64,000 nucleotides of DNA from an uncultured Bacteroidota bacterium. Lineage in GTDB: Bacteria; Bacteroidota; Bacteroidia; Flavobacteriales; Flavobacteriaceae. Shown here piece by piece: positions 36,190-46,850 of the stretch (positions are counted from its first letter, which is position 1; each line of letters starts with the position of its first letter). The notes below the pieces were generated by a model. That model searched no databases and was not told the DNA's origin. It worked only from the letters and a program-made list of their open reading frames with translations. Location of the stretch: contig CABXUS010000003.1 in assembly GCA_902515405.1 (NCBI GenBank), positions 28,596 through 92,595 of the forward strand. The letters run 5' to 3'. A program made the translations under genes and the position numbers.

Positions 36190-37052
36190 TAAAGAATATT
36201 TAAGGATTGTTCTTTAAGTTTTTCTAAAGATGATTTCATCTCAACAACAAAGCTTTGAATCTTTGAATTATTTGCTTTGGATCCTATTGTATTTATTTCA
36301 CGGCCAATTTCTTGACAAATAAAACCTAGTTTCTTACCCTTTTCTATTTGTTTGTCTTTTAATATATCATTAAAATATTTTAGATGACTATCCAATCTTA
36401 CAAGCTCTTCATTAATATCTATTTTTTCTAAATAATAAAAAACTTCTTGTTCATACCTGCTTTTATCAATACTGATGTTGTATTCTTGAGATTTTTTTTC
36501 TAATTGATCTTTGAGAAATTTTTTATGATCTGAACTCAGCCCAATAATTTTTTCTGACATATATGAAATTTCTTTAATACTAATTTTTATATCCTTTTCA
36601 GTATTTAAACCTTCTTTTAACCTGAAAGAAATAACATTATTAATTACAGTATGAATTGCTTTATAAAAATTATTCAAATTTGATTTAGTGATGATTATTT
36701 CAGGTTTGTCAATTGAATTTGGCAAGTTTATCACAGATTTTAAGAGATTAGATTCATCAAATTCAGAAATATTTTTTAAATCTTTAATATATTTTTTAAT
36801 TACATCTTGATTAAATTTTACTGAATTTCCATCTGATGAGCTAGACTTTACTCTTAATTCAATCTTTCCTCTTAACAACCTCTTTTTTAAAATATTGCCA
36901 ACTTCTATCTCAATACTTGAAAGAAAATTAGGCAAAGAAATATTATTGTCTAAATATCGACTGTTTAGAGTTTTTAACTCAATATCAAATTTAAATTTAT
37001 TTATTTCAAGTGTTGTTGACCCATATCCGGTCATTGAATGAAGCATGTACAA
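36189..37052 (-). CDS. yicC: YicC-family endoribonuclease
   Basis: 287 aa. The N-terminal SMTGYGS and the C-terminal GKKLGFICQEIGREINTIGSKAN are the YicC family ends; the latter contains the conserved Glu residues. YicC proteins are recently recognised RNases. ATG 37052 gives MYMLHSMTGYG, and the internal ATG two codons later is equally possible. Confidence 0.92.
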   Translation of the reverse strand: MYMLHSMTGYGSTTLEINKFKFDIELKTLNSRYLDNNISLPNFLSSIEIEVGNILKKRLLRGKIELRVKSSSSDGNSVKFNQDVIKKYIKDLKNISEFDESNLLKSVINLPNSIDKPEIIITKSNLNNFYKAIHTVINNVISFRLKEGLNTEKDIKISIKEISYMSEKIIGLSSDHKKFLKDQLEKKSQEYNISIDKSRYEQEVFYYLEKIDINEELVRLDSHLKYFNDILKDKQIEKGKKLGFICQEIGREINTIGSKANNSKIQSFVVEMKSSLEKLKEQSLNIL

Positions 37053-37078
37053 ATTTAATAAAGAATTATTTAAGTTAT

Positions 37079-37813
37079 TTATTGCAAATTTCTAACCCAA
37101 ATATTTCTAAATGAAACTTGTGAACAACAGTGGTTTTGAAGTGAAATTGGCCCATCGCCATGAGCAATATTTTTAGGAGGGCCAACATTTTCAGTCGTCC
37201 CTAATATTTCAACATGGTTATGAATAAGTATCCCGTTATGAAAAACAGTAAAATATCCTGATTTGATTTTATTTCCATCAGAATCAAATTTTGGAGCATC
37301 AAAAATTATATCATATGATTGCCATTCACCTGGTTTTCTCGATGCATTAACAAGTGGAATATATTGTTTGTAGACAGAACCTGCTTGTCCATTAACATAT
37401 GTTGGAGATTTGTAGCTATCCAAAATTTGAATTTCATATCTGCCTTGTAAAAAAACTCCACTATTAGATCTGCTTTGGTTTTTATGAGAAATATCTTCAC
37501 TTGTTTTCCATTCGACATGCAATTGCACAGATCCAAAATTTTCTTTTGTTTCAATTCCACCTGAACCATCAAAAACAACAGTAACTGAACCATCTTTATT
37601 TATTTGCCAACCACTTTCCTTATCAGACCACTTTGCATTCCATTTTGAAAGATCTTTCCCATCAAATAAAACAATAGCATCACCGGGTGGAGCAGAATCT
37701 GAAATTGAATATGCTTCTTTCGGAATAGGTTCCCATATTTCAGTATCCTTAGCAGTTTGTCCATTACACGAAAGAAAAAAAATAGTAAAAAATGTAGTTA
37801 TACAAATTTTCAT
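37079..37813 (-). CDS. DUF1080 lipoprotein (3-keto-glycoside hydrolase family)
   Basis: 244 aa with lipobox LSCNG (Cys16), then a single DUF1080 concanavalin-like domain (about 45-243): VLFDGKDLSKWNA, NSGVFLQGRYEIQILDS, GPISLQNH. Members of this family cleave 3-keto-glycosides. The protein should be anchored on the outer side of a membrane. Overlaps the 350-aa isomerase gene by 4 nt. No 3-dehydrogenase is nearby. Confidence 0.88.
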   Translation of the reverse strand: MKICITTFFTIFFLSCNGQTAKDTEIWEPIPKEAYSISDSAPPGDAIVLFDGKDLSKWNAKWSDKESGWQINKDGSVTVVFDGSGGIETKENFGSVQLHVEWKTSEDISHKNQSRSNSGVFLQGRYEIQILDSYKSPTYVNGQAGSVYKQYIPLVNASRKPGEWQSYDIIFDAPKFDSDGNKIKSGYFTVFHNGILIHNHVEILGTTENVGPPKNIAHGDGPISLQNHCCSQVSFRNIWVRNLQ

Positions 37814-38862
37814 AAACCAAGTATTTTTTTTATTTGATTTTTATCAATATTAGATCCTGCAAAGTCGTCAAATGATTTCTCAGTAACTTCAATAATATGA
37901 TCTGAAATAAATTTAGATCCTTCTTTAGCTCCCTGCTCTGGACTTTTAATACAACATTCCCATTCAAGAACTGCCCATCCATCAAATCCATATTGACTTA
38001 GTTTTGAAAAAATTGATTTAAAATCGACTTGACCATCTCCGGGCGATCTAAATCTTCCTGGTCTATCTTTCCAATCTAAATATCCCCCATATACACCTGC
38101 TTTCCCAGTAGGATTAAATTCTGCATCTTTAACATGAAACATTTCAATATAATCTTTATAAAAATCAATAAACTGTAAATAATCTAATTGTTGTAAAATA
38201 AAATGGCTAGGATCATAAAGTATTTTTGCTCTTGAATGATTTTTTGTTGACGCAAGAAATCTCTCAAATGTTACACCATCATGTAGGTCTTCACCAGGAT
38301 GAATCTCATAGCAAATATCAACACCTTTTTTATCGGCATGATTAAGAATTGGCATCCACCTTTTAGATAATTCTTTAAAACCTTCTTCTACTAGACCTGA
38401 AGGTCTTTGAGGCCATGGATAAAATGTGTGGAATAACAATGAGCCAGAAAATGAAGCCATTGGTTTAATACCTAAAAAATTACTAGCATTAATAGCTTTA
38501 ATCATTTGATCTACCGCCCATTTTGTTCTTCTCTTGACGTCCCCTTGAAAATTTTCAGGCGCAAAAACATCAAACATCAAGTCATATGCTGTATGACTAG
38601 CTACTAATTGTCCCTGTAGATGCGTTGAAAGTTCACTTATTTCTAACCCTTGTTCATTTAATATTCCTTTTACTTCATCACAATAATCTTTACTGGATCC
38701 TGCCTTATCTAAGTCAAAAATTCTTGTATCCCAAGTTGGAATTTGAACAGCTTTATATCCTAATCCACTAGCCCATTTAGAAATATCTTTTAAATTATTG
38801 AAAGGTTTTTTATCACCACAAAATTGAGCTAGGAAAATTGCTGGTCCTTTTATTGTTTTCAT
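37810..38862 (-). CDS. Sugar phosphate isomerase/epimerase family TIM-barrel protein
   Basis: 350 aa, no signal peptide. Xylose-isomerase-like barrel; metal residues visible in VCYEIHPGED, ILYDPSHFILQ, MFHVKDAEF and AVLEWECC. Such enzymes act on keto-sugars next to DUF1080 and Gfo/Idh/MocA oxidoreductases. Cytoplasmic, in contrast to its two neighbours. One nt separates it from the 305-aa gene. Confidence 0.87.
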   Translation of the reverse strand: MKTIKGPAIFLAQFCGDKKPFNNLKDISKWASGLGYKAVQIPTWDTRIFDLDKAGSSKDYCDEVKGILNEQGLEISELSTHLQGQLVASHTAYDLMFDVFAPENFQGDVKRRTKWAVDQMIKAINASNFLGIKPMASFSGSLLFHTFYPWPQRPSGLVEEGFKELSKRWMPILNHADKKGVDICYEIHPGEDLHDGVTFERFLASTKNHSRAKILYDPSHFILQQLDYLQFIDFYKDYIEMFHVKDAEFNPTGKAGVYGGYLDWKDRPGRFRSPGDGQVDFKSIFSKLSQYGFDGWAVLEWECCIKSPEQGAKEGSKFISDHIIEVTEKSFDDFAGSNIDKNQIKKILGL

Positions 38863-38863
38863 T

Positions 38864-39781
38864 TTATATTAATTTTTCTAATAATTTTTTTGTTGCAATG
38901 ATACCATCATCTTCAGACATTCTACTGCCTTCATATTCAATACCTATATAACCCTTATAACCTGCTTTTTTAACTATATCAATCATTTTAGAATAATCAA
39001 TCTTAGTTTCGTTTCCAGAATCATCAAAATCATATGACTTTGCACTAACAGCGTGAGCATATGGCATCAGTTCCTCTAATCCTTTATATATATCATACCA
39101 TTCATTACAAGCTCTTGGAGATCCATCAATACAAAAATTTCCAAAATCAGGTAATGTTCCACAATTATCAATATTAACTTTGCTCATAACATTAGATAAA
39201 TATTTTCCATTTGATGATAAACCTCCGTGATTTTCTACTACCACATTAATATTTTTATTATAATCACTTAACTCTGTAAGGGATTTAATTGAATTTTCAG
39301 TCCATCTATCTAATTTTGTTTCTCCACTTAAATTAACTCTCATTGTTTCACAACCAATCTCATAAGAAAAATCAATCCATTTTTTATGATTATCAATAGC
39401 TTTAAGTCTTTCCTTTTTATTGCTTGATGCCAATGAACCTTGAGAATCAATCATTATTAAAACATTATCAATCCCATAATCATCCGATCTTTTTAATAAC
39501 TCTTTACTTAATTTTTGCATAGATATTTTTTTCAATGTGTCGGTATGGTTGGTATATAATCCTGAAACATATTCAATAGCATCTATATCAAAAGATCTAG
39601 CTTTTTTAGCAAAATCAAGGGGAGACAATTCTCCAGATTTTATGGCTTTATTTAAAGACCATTGAGCTAATGAAATTTTAAGTTGATCTTTATTATTTGA
39701 AGATGCGGAAAGAATTTCAAGTGGGTTTAAGCCTATAAAGGCTGATGCAATAGTTAGTTTAGAAAAATCTCTTCTTTTCAT
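38864..39781 (-). CDS. Tat-exported sugar isomerase/epimerase family TIM-barrel protein
   Basis: 305 aa. The N-terminus MKRRDFSKLT followed by a hydrophobic stretch is a Tat signal (RRxFxK), so the enzyme folds in the cytoplasm and is exported. Metal-site segments: VVVENHGGLS, TLPDFGNF, HAVSAKSYDF, YIGIEYEGS. First gene of the three-gene sugar module. The exact reaction is unknown. Confidence 0.86.
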   Translation of the reverse strand: MKRRDFSKLTIASAFIGLNPLEILSASSNNKDQLKISLAQWSLNKAIKSGELSPLDFAKKARSFDIDAIEYVSGLYTNHTDTLKKISMQKLSKELLKRSDDYGIDNVLIMIDSQGSLASSNKKERLKAIDNHKKWIDFSYEIGCETMRVNLSGETKLDRWTENSIKSLTELSDYNKNINVVVENHGGLSSNGKYLSNVMSKVNIDNCGTLPDFGNFCIDGSPRACNEWYDIYKGLEELMPYAHAVSAKSYDFDDSGNETKIDYSKMIDIVKKAGYKGYIGIEYEGSRMSEDDGIIATKKLLEKLI

Positions 39782-39876
39782 AAGAAATGGGTTAATTGTT
39801 TTAATAAATATAAGTATTTAATCTTCATCAAAAAATCATAGAGTTTTTGTAAAAAAATTAAATTTTTGATTATAGA

Positions 39877-39906
39877 TTTTGTAATGGTATAATGTTTGTA
39901 AATTTG
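39877..39906 (+). promoter_or_regulatory. Promoter of the azurin-transsulfuration operon
   Basis: TTTTG at 39877-39881 is the -33 element and TAAATTTG at 39899-39906 matches TAnnTTTG exactly, with 17 nt between. The ATG follows 15 nt later. The best two-part Bacteroidetes promoter seen in the window. Confidence 0.55.
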
Positions 39907-39920
39907 AACAAAATTAAGTT

Positions 39921-40409
39921 ATGAAAAAATTATTATGTCTTTTTGCAATAGGGTTATTAATTATAAGCTGTGGGAGTGAACCAAAAAAAGAAAAATTTTC
40001 TTATGAAAGAGTTAAAATTGAGGATAAAAAAGAAACATCTAACAAGGGTCTAATTTTAAATTCAAACGATCAAATGCTTTTTGACAAAGGCTTATTAAAA
40101 GGTAAGTCCGGAGAAGAGATTAATCTTACATTGTATCACACTGGTAAGATTGGTAAAGAGTTTATGGGGCATAATTTCGTTCTTTTAAAAAAGGATGTTG
40201 ATGTTGATGATTTTGCTCAAAAAGCAATGCTTGCTAAAGAAAATGAATATATCCCTGATGGCGATGATACTATAGTTTATACTAAAATGTTAGGCGGGGG
40301 TGAATCAGATTCAGTAAGTTTTACAGTAGAAGAAAAAGGTACCTATATTTATATATGTACATTTCCTGGGCACTATCAAATTATGAGAGGTAAATTTATA
40401 ATTGAATAA
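39921..40409 (+). CDS. Azurin-like blue copper lipoprotein
   Basis: 162 aa. Lipobox LIISC (Cys17) and then a cupredoxin domain from about 43. The type 1 copper ligands are His84 (MGHNF), Cys146 (YICTFPGH), His151 and Met155 (YQIMRGK), matching azurin His46/Cys112/His117/Met121. An electron carrier tethered to a membrane surface. The gene is followed without any gap by a PLP enzyme gene, an odd partner. Confidence 0.93.
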   Translation: MKKLLCLFAIGLLIISCGSEPKKEKFSYERVKIEDKKETSNKGLILNSNDQMLFDKGLLKGKSGEEINLTLYHTGKIGKEFMGHNFVLLKKDVDVDDFAQKAMLAKENEYIPDGDDTIVYTKMLGGGESDSVSFTVEEKGTYIYICTFPGHYQIMRGKFIIE

Positions 40410-41549
40410 ATGAAATTTAATACTAAAACAATCCACGGAGGACAAATAAAGGAAAAGGGTTATGGTGCAGTTATGCCTCCAATATATCAAACTTCTACTT
40501 ATTCTCAAACTAGTCCTGGTGAACATAAGGGCTATGAATATAGTAGGACCCACAATCCCACAAGATCTGCCCTTGAAAATTCTTTAGCTAGCATTGAAAA
40601 TGGAAAATATGGTTTAGCATTTAGCTCTGGATTATCTGCAATAGATGCAGTTTTAAAACTTTTTGATCCAGGAGATGAAATTATTTCAACTAATGATTTA
40701 TATGGTGGATCTTACAGGTTATTTGAAAAAGTTTTTAAAAAATTTGGTTTAAAATTTATCTTTTCGGATTTGCAAAATCTTAATGAGGTATCAAAATTAG
40801 TTTCTAAAAAAACTAAACTAATATGGGTTGAAACTCCAACTAATCCAATGATGAATTTAATTGATATTAATGCAATTTCTAAAATTTGTAAAAGAAATAA
40901 AATTCTTTTAGCAGTTGATAATACTTTTGCTACACCTTATCTTCAAAAACCTCTAGATTTGGGTGCTGATATTGTTATGCATTCTGCTACAAAATACCTT
41001 GCAGGGCATAGCGATGTGATTTTAGGAGCTTTGATTGTAAATGATTCTGAGTTAGCTGAAAGATTATATTTTTTACAAAACTCATCTGGAGCAATTTGTG
41101 GCCCAATGGACTCTTTTTTAACTCTAAGAGGAATCAAAACTCTTCATGTAAGAATGGAAAGACATTGCTACAATGCAGAAAAAATTGTTCATTTTTTATC
41201 AAATCACAAAAAAATTGACAAATTATATTGGCCTGGAATTTCTACACATCCAAAACATACTTTAGCTAAGTCTCAAATGTCTGGTTTTGGTGGTATGGTA
41301 TCTTTTACAACAAAGAATGGTAGCTTTAAATCTGTTCAAGAAATTACTAGTAAGCTTAAAGTATTCACACTTGCTGAATCACTGGGTGGAGTTGAAAGTT
41401 TAGCAAATCATCCAGCATCAATGACTCATGCTTCTATTCCTAAAGATCTAAGGGAAAAAACTGGTGTTGTTGATTCTTTAATTAGATTAAGTGTAGGAAT
41501 TGAAGATATTGATGACTTAATTAGCGATATTGAACAGGCAATTGGTTGA
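40410..41549 (+). CDS. Cys/Met transsulfuration PLP enzyme (cystathionine gamma-synthase/lyase type)
   Basis: 379 aa. PLP lysine in HSATKYLAGHSD, phosphate-binding segment SSGLSAIDAV, and C-terminal LAESLGGVESLANHPASMTH. Both cystathionine gamma-synthase and gamma-lyase fit, and sequence alone does not separate them. ATG directly abuts the azurin stop codon. Confidence 0.9.
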   Translation: MKFNTKTIHGGQIKEKGYGAVMPPIYQTSTYSQTSPGEHKGYEYSRTHNPTRSALENSLASIENGKYGLAFSSGLSAIDAVLKLFDPGDEIISTNDLYGGSYRLFEKVFKKFGLKFIFSDLQNLNEVSKLVSKKTKLIWVETPTNPMMNLIDINAISKICKRNKILLAVDNTFATPYLQKPLDLGADIVMHSATKYLAGHSDVILGALIVNDSELAERLYFLQNSSGAICGPMDSFLTLRGIKTLHVRMERHCYNAEKIVHFLSNHKKIDKLYWPGISTHPKHTLAKSQMSGFGGMVSFTTKNGSFKSVQEITSKLKVFTLAESLGGVESLANHPASMTHASIPKDLREKTGVVDSLIRLSVGIEDIDDLISDIEQAIG

Positions 41550-42920
<1,371 letters not shown>

Positions 42921-42929
42921 AACTTTCTA

Positions 42930-43649
42930 ATGCTTGTAAATACAGAAGCAATAATTCTTGGATATATAAATTATTCTGAAACAAGTATAATTCTAAAATC
43001 ATACACAAAAGAGTTTGGTTCTAAATCTTTTATAATAGGAGGAATTAGGAGTAAGAAAAAGAAAAAAATTACATTGGGGCAACTTCAGCCTTTAACTATT
43101 TTAGATATAGAGTTTAATAATACAAAACCTGATAAGCTTTCATATTTAAAATCAATCAAAATTATTCACCCTTTTACTTCCATAAATACTAAAATATCAA
43201 AAATTAATATTTCTCTTTTTCTTTCTGAATTTTTATCCAAAATATTTAAAATTGATATAACAAACAAAGAGATTTATGATTTTATAAAAAAGAGCTTATT
43301 GTGGTTTGATTCTGCAGAAAATGCTTCAAACTTTCATCTTCTTTTTATAATTAAACTAACTGAATTTTTAGGAATAATGCCTAAATCTTCTGAGATACAA
43401 TTTTCATTTTTTGATATAGAAAATGGTGTTTTTTGCGATAATCCTATATCGCAAAACTATGTAGAGGGAGAAGTAGTTATTGATTTACATAAGATTTTGG
43501 GCATAAAATTTGATTATAATAATTCAGTTTTAAACAACATTCAACAACGAAGAAATATGTTAAATTTTTTGATTTCCTACTACGAATATCATGTAGGTGG
43601 ATTTAAAAAACCCAAATCTATTGAAATATTAAATGAAATCTTTTCATAA
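42930..43649 (+). CDS. recO: DNA repair protein RecO
   Basis: 239 aa. N-terminal OB fold (EAIILGYINYSETSIILK... type opening, KEFGSKSFIIGGIR) and a helical C-terminal domain. The zinc-finger cysteines of some RecO proteins are absent, as is common in Bacteroidetes. It loads RecA on SSB-covered DNA together with RecR. The 3' end overlaps the TonB receptor start by 17 nt. Confidence 0.9.
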   Translation: MLVNTEAIILGYINYSETSIILKSYTKEFGSKSFIIGGIRSKKKKKITLGQLQPLTILDIEFNNTKPDKLSYLKSIKIIHPFTSINTKISKINISLFLSEFLSKIFKIDITNKEIYDFIKKSLLWFDSAENASNFHLLFIIKLTEFLGIMPKSSEIQFSFFDIENGVFCDNPISQNYVEGEVVIDLHKILGIKFDYNNSVLNNIQQRRNMLNFLISYYEYHVGGFKKPKSIEILNEIFS

Positions 43650-46101
43650 AAATATTATACTAATCTTACTGATTTTACTATCCAATCACATTTTTTCGCA
43701 AAAAATTAGAGTTATAGATTCAATAAATGGAAGGCCAATTGCTAATGTGTTCGTCTTTGATTTAGAAAAGAAAAATAGAAAAACATCCAATATAAATGGT
43801 GTTGTAACTTTAGACGACTTTAAAGAATATGATTCTGTAGTTTTTAGACATATTGTTTACGAAACTAAAAATTTTTTATTTAAAGATTTAAAAAATAAAA
43901 AAACGATTCAGTTAAATCCAAAAGATCTTGGTTTGAGCGAAGTCGTTCTTTCAGTTTCTAGAAACACACAAAATATTGCAACACTCTCAAGAAAAGTTTC
44001 TGTAATAGATAAAAGGACCTTATCTATGGAGTCTCCAAAAACAAGTGCAGAAATTCTTTATCACGGAGGGGGTATACATGTTCAAAAATCTCAAAGCGGA
44101 GGAGGAAGCCCAGTTATTAGAGGATTCGAAGCTAATAGAGTTCTTCTCGTTATAGATGGGGTTAGAATGAATAATGCAATTTATAGATCTGGTCATATTC
44201 AAAACTCAATAACAATCGATCCGAGTGCTTTAGAACGTACTGAAGTGATTTATGGGCCATCCTCAGTTGGATATGGTTCTGACGCTCTTGGTGGAGTAGT
44301 TCATTATTACACCAAAACCCCAAAGCTTGATAATAATAAAACATTCAACTATAAGCGATCTACATCTTATAATTTAAGGGATAAATCAAGGATAACTAAT
44401 CGCTCTATAGAAATAAGCAAAAAAAACTGGGCAAGCTATACTAGTTATACTAAATCTAATTTTGGTGATATTTACATGGGAAAAGTCCGAAATCATGGTT
44501 ATAACAATTGGGGACTTGTTAATTTTTACTCAAAAAACACTAAAAGTGAATTTTATGAAAATCCTTCAGTAAATAATAATCCTAATCTACAGAGAAATAC
44601 AGCATATAAACAAAATGATTTAATTCAGAAGTTTAACTTCAAATTAGGAAATAAATCAAGATTGATTTTAAATTTCCAGTTTTCAGAATCTTCAAATATT
44701 AACAGGTTTGATAAATTGACAGAATTAAATGATTTGGGTAATCTAAAGTTTGCCGAATGGTATTATGGTCCTCAAAAAAGAACATTTATTTCGTCAAAAC
44801 TTCATCTTTACAATCAAAAATTATTTGATCGAATGAATTTAACATTAGCCTATCAAAAAATTGATGAGTCTCGAAATAAGAGAAGGTTTGGTTCTAACAT
44901 TATAAATACTCAAGATGAAGATCTAGATGTTGTCTCTGTAAACTCAGACTTTTTTAAGCGTTTAAATAGGCAAAATACAATAGCTTATGGATTTGAACTT
45001 ACAAGTAATAATCTAGATTCAAATGGATATCAATCAGATGTTAATTCAAATGATATTTTAGAATCAATAACAAGGTACCCCAATAATGGAAGTGATTATA
45101 AATCATTAGCAGGATATTTTAATTTTAAAAAATTCATAAATCTAAAAACTAATTATGATTTTGGATTGCGCTTTTCATCTGTGACTATAAATGCTGATTG
45201 GGATTACGACTTCTTTGATTCTGATTATGAAGATAAATATGATGTATTATTTTTTAATCAATTTGATGACTTAAAGATGTCAAATGCATCAATCACAGGA
45301 AGTCTAGGGATTGTCCATAGAATGAATGATCTAAATAAAATTTCATTTAATCTTTCAAGTGGTTTTAGATCCCCAAACATAGATGATATTGGTAAAATAA
45401 GAGAAAATGCTGGTATATTATCTGTACCCAACATGAATTTAAAACCAGAATATGTTTATACTTTAGATTTAGGTTGGTCAAAATTTAATAAAAAATTTAG
45501 AACCAATTTAAACATATATTATACTATTTTGAATAGTTCAATTGGAAGAGATTACTTCAAAAATGAAACTGACACGATTTTATTTGATGAAGAATTTGTT
45601 CAAATGATGGCAAATTTTAACTTGGAAAATTCTAATGTATATGGTGGAAACTTCGATTTTAAAGCAAATCTATTTGACAACATAGTTGTTGATGGTAGCC
45701 TAACATATACCAAGGGATCTTCATTTAGAGACATTCTACCAATGCCTTCAATACCTCCAATTTTTGGATTCCTTAAAATAAAACTTATCAAAGAAAAATC
45801 TCAATTGCAGCTATCTTATAGATTTTCTGGATCAAAAAATCCTGAAACTTACAGCATGGGTGGAGAGGATGGTTTAGATGAAACTCCTTTAATTTTAAAT
45901 GAAATTGGTGAGACAGAGTATGCTGGTATGCCAAGCTGGGGTGTATTTCAAGTTTCAAGCTTATTTAAGACTAGATTATTTAAAAGGTCTATAGATATTA
46001 AATTTATTTTTGATAATATTTTTGATATTCATTACAGAGAATTTGCATCTGGAATTTCATCACCAGGTAGATCATTAAACTTGGTAGCTATTTTTAATTA
46101 A
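43633..46101 (+). CDS. TonB-dependent receptor, heme/siderophore-receptor-like
   Basis: 822 aa. Signal peptide (1-22, ending FSQK), a CarboxypepD_reg-like domain (about 23-100), a plug domain with GGGSPVIRGFEANRVLLVI and YGSDALGGVVHYY, then the barrel ending in the hydrophobic-aromatic pattern SLNLVAIFN. The plug resembles that of HmuR-type hemoglobin/heme receptors; ligand specificity not proven. The start codon lies within recO. Confidence 0.92.
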   Translation: MKSFHKNIILILLILLSNHIFSQKIRVIDSINGRPIANVFVFDLEKKNRKTSNINGVVTLDDFKEYDSVVFRHIVYETKNFLFKDLKNKKTIQLNPKDLGLSEVVLSVSRNTQNIATLSRKVSVIDKRTLSMESPKTSAEILYHGGGIHVQKSQSGGGSPVIRGFEANRVLLVIDGVRMNNAIYRSGHIQNSITIDPSALERTEVIYGPSSVGYGSDALGGVVHYYTKTPKLDNNKTFNYKRSTSYNLRDKSRITNRSIEISKKNWASYTSYTKSNFGDIYMGKVRNHGYNNWGLVNFYSKNTKSEFYENPSVNNNPNLQRNTAYKQNDLIQKFNFKLGNKSRLILNFQFSESSNINRFDKLTELNDLGNLKFAEWYYGPQKRTFISSKLHLYNQKLFDRMNLTLAYQKIDESRNKRRFGSNIINTQDEDLDVVSVNSDFFKRLNRQNTIAYGFELTSNNLDSNGYQSDVNSNDILESITRYPNNGSDYKSLAGYFNFKKFINLKTNYDFGLRFSSVTINADWDYDFFDSDYEDKYDVLFFNQFDDLKMSNASITGSLGIVHRMNDLNKISFNLSSGFRSPNIDDIGKIRENAGILSVPNMNLKPEYVYTLDLGWSKFNKKFRTNLNIYYTILNSSIGRDYFKNETDTILFDEEFVQMMANFNLENSNVYGGNFDFKANLFDNIVVDGSLTYTKGSSFRDILPMPSIPPIFGFLKIKLIKEKSQLQLSYRFSGSKNPETYSMGGEDGLDETPLILNEIGETEYAGMPSWGVFQVSSLFKTRLFKRSIDIKFIFDNIFDIHYREFASGISSPGRSLNLVAIFN

Positions 46102-46111
46102 GTCCTGTAAA

Positions 46112-46135
46112 CAATGATGTTTGACCAATGATGTT
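46112..46135. repeat. Two 10-bp direct repeats at the edge of the accessory patch
   Basis: CAATGATGTT at 46112-46121 and 46126-46135, a 14-nt period, just after the TonB receptor stop. They could be an insertion-site duplication or an operator. Confidence 0.5.
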
Positions 46136-46269
46136 CTTTTAAATATCTCCCATACTTCGTTCAGCCGAATCTACCCATTTCAACTACTTTTATTAATAAC
46201 AATACATAGACTATTTATTAGTAAGGGTTTCAATTTCAGAAATAATTAATATTTTTAAAAAAAAACATT

Positions 46270-46647
46270 ATGAAAGACTTAAATGAACTTATTAAAATTG
46301 TTGATGACTTAGTTTCTAATTTCGATCCAACACCAATCTTAGAAATACAAAAATTTCCTCTTCGTTGGGAAGCCGAAATATTAACTCAAGATTTTGATTT
46401 AAACATTTTAGAACTTGATGAAGATGCAGAAGACCAAAATTATTTAGTTTCTGTAGCTTCTGCTATTGAAATTAAAAAGTATGAAGATGGTAGCTACGAA
46501 TTTTGGGATGGTGCTTATTGGGTCGAATCACATTCTTGGATAAGTAAACTTAATGAAAATGAGGATTATCCCTCTTTATCATTACTTAATCAAAAGTTTA
46601 AAGACTTAATTAGTTTGAAAACTTTTTTAAATGAAACTTACGGATAA
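46270..46647 (+). CDS. Acidic protein of unknown function, 125 aa
   Basis: Opens MKDLNELIKIVDDLV and contains an acidic run ELDEDAEDQNY and an aromatic patch YEFWDGAYWVESHSW. Predominantly soluble and strongly acidic, with no signal peptide or membrane segment. Family not recognised. It begins the accessory patch and has a 168-nt upstream gap, so it likely has its own promoter. Confidence 0.55.
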   Translation: MKDLNELIKIVDDLVSNFDPTPILEIQKFPLRWEAEILTQDFDLNILELDEDAEDQNYLVSVASAIEIKKYEDGSYEFWDGAYWVESHSWISKLNENEDYPSLSLLNQKFKDLISLKTFLNETYG

Positions 46648-46744
46648 GGATTGAAATAGAGCCGGTAATGGTTTTCCTCTATATTCATGATGATTGCCAA
46701 CCTCATATATTTTCTCTAACTCAGTGTCAATGAAACAATTTACT

Positions 46745-46837
46745 ATGAAAGAATCTAAAATATCTTTAGGTGCAGGTATAGGATTACTTGCAGGAATTAT
46801 AATTGGAAGTGCTACTGAGAAGATGAGAAAACAGTGA
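46745..46837 (+). CDS. 30-codon glycine-zipper membrane ORF
   Basis: ATG at 46745, TGA at 46835-46837. The peptide is a single hydrophobic helix with spaced glycines (GAGIGLLAGIIIGS) and a basic end EKMRKQ. It resembles the first membrane segment of YtxH-like proteins, or a small membrane peptide. Thirteen nt before the 256-aa gene, which suggests cotranscription. May be a remnant or a real small protein. Confidence 0.4.
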   Translation: MKESKISLGAGIGLLAGIIIGSATEKMRKQ

Positions 46838-46850
46838 AAAAACTTTTGGA

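Noticed and set aside
46102..46269. Possible tRNA or attachment site next to the accessory patch
   Set aside because: No cloverleaf or CCA end seen in this or any other gap of the window.
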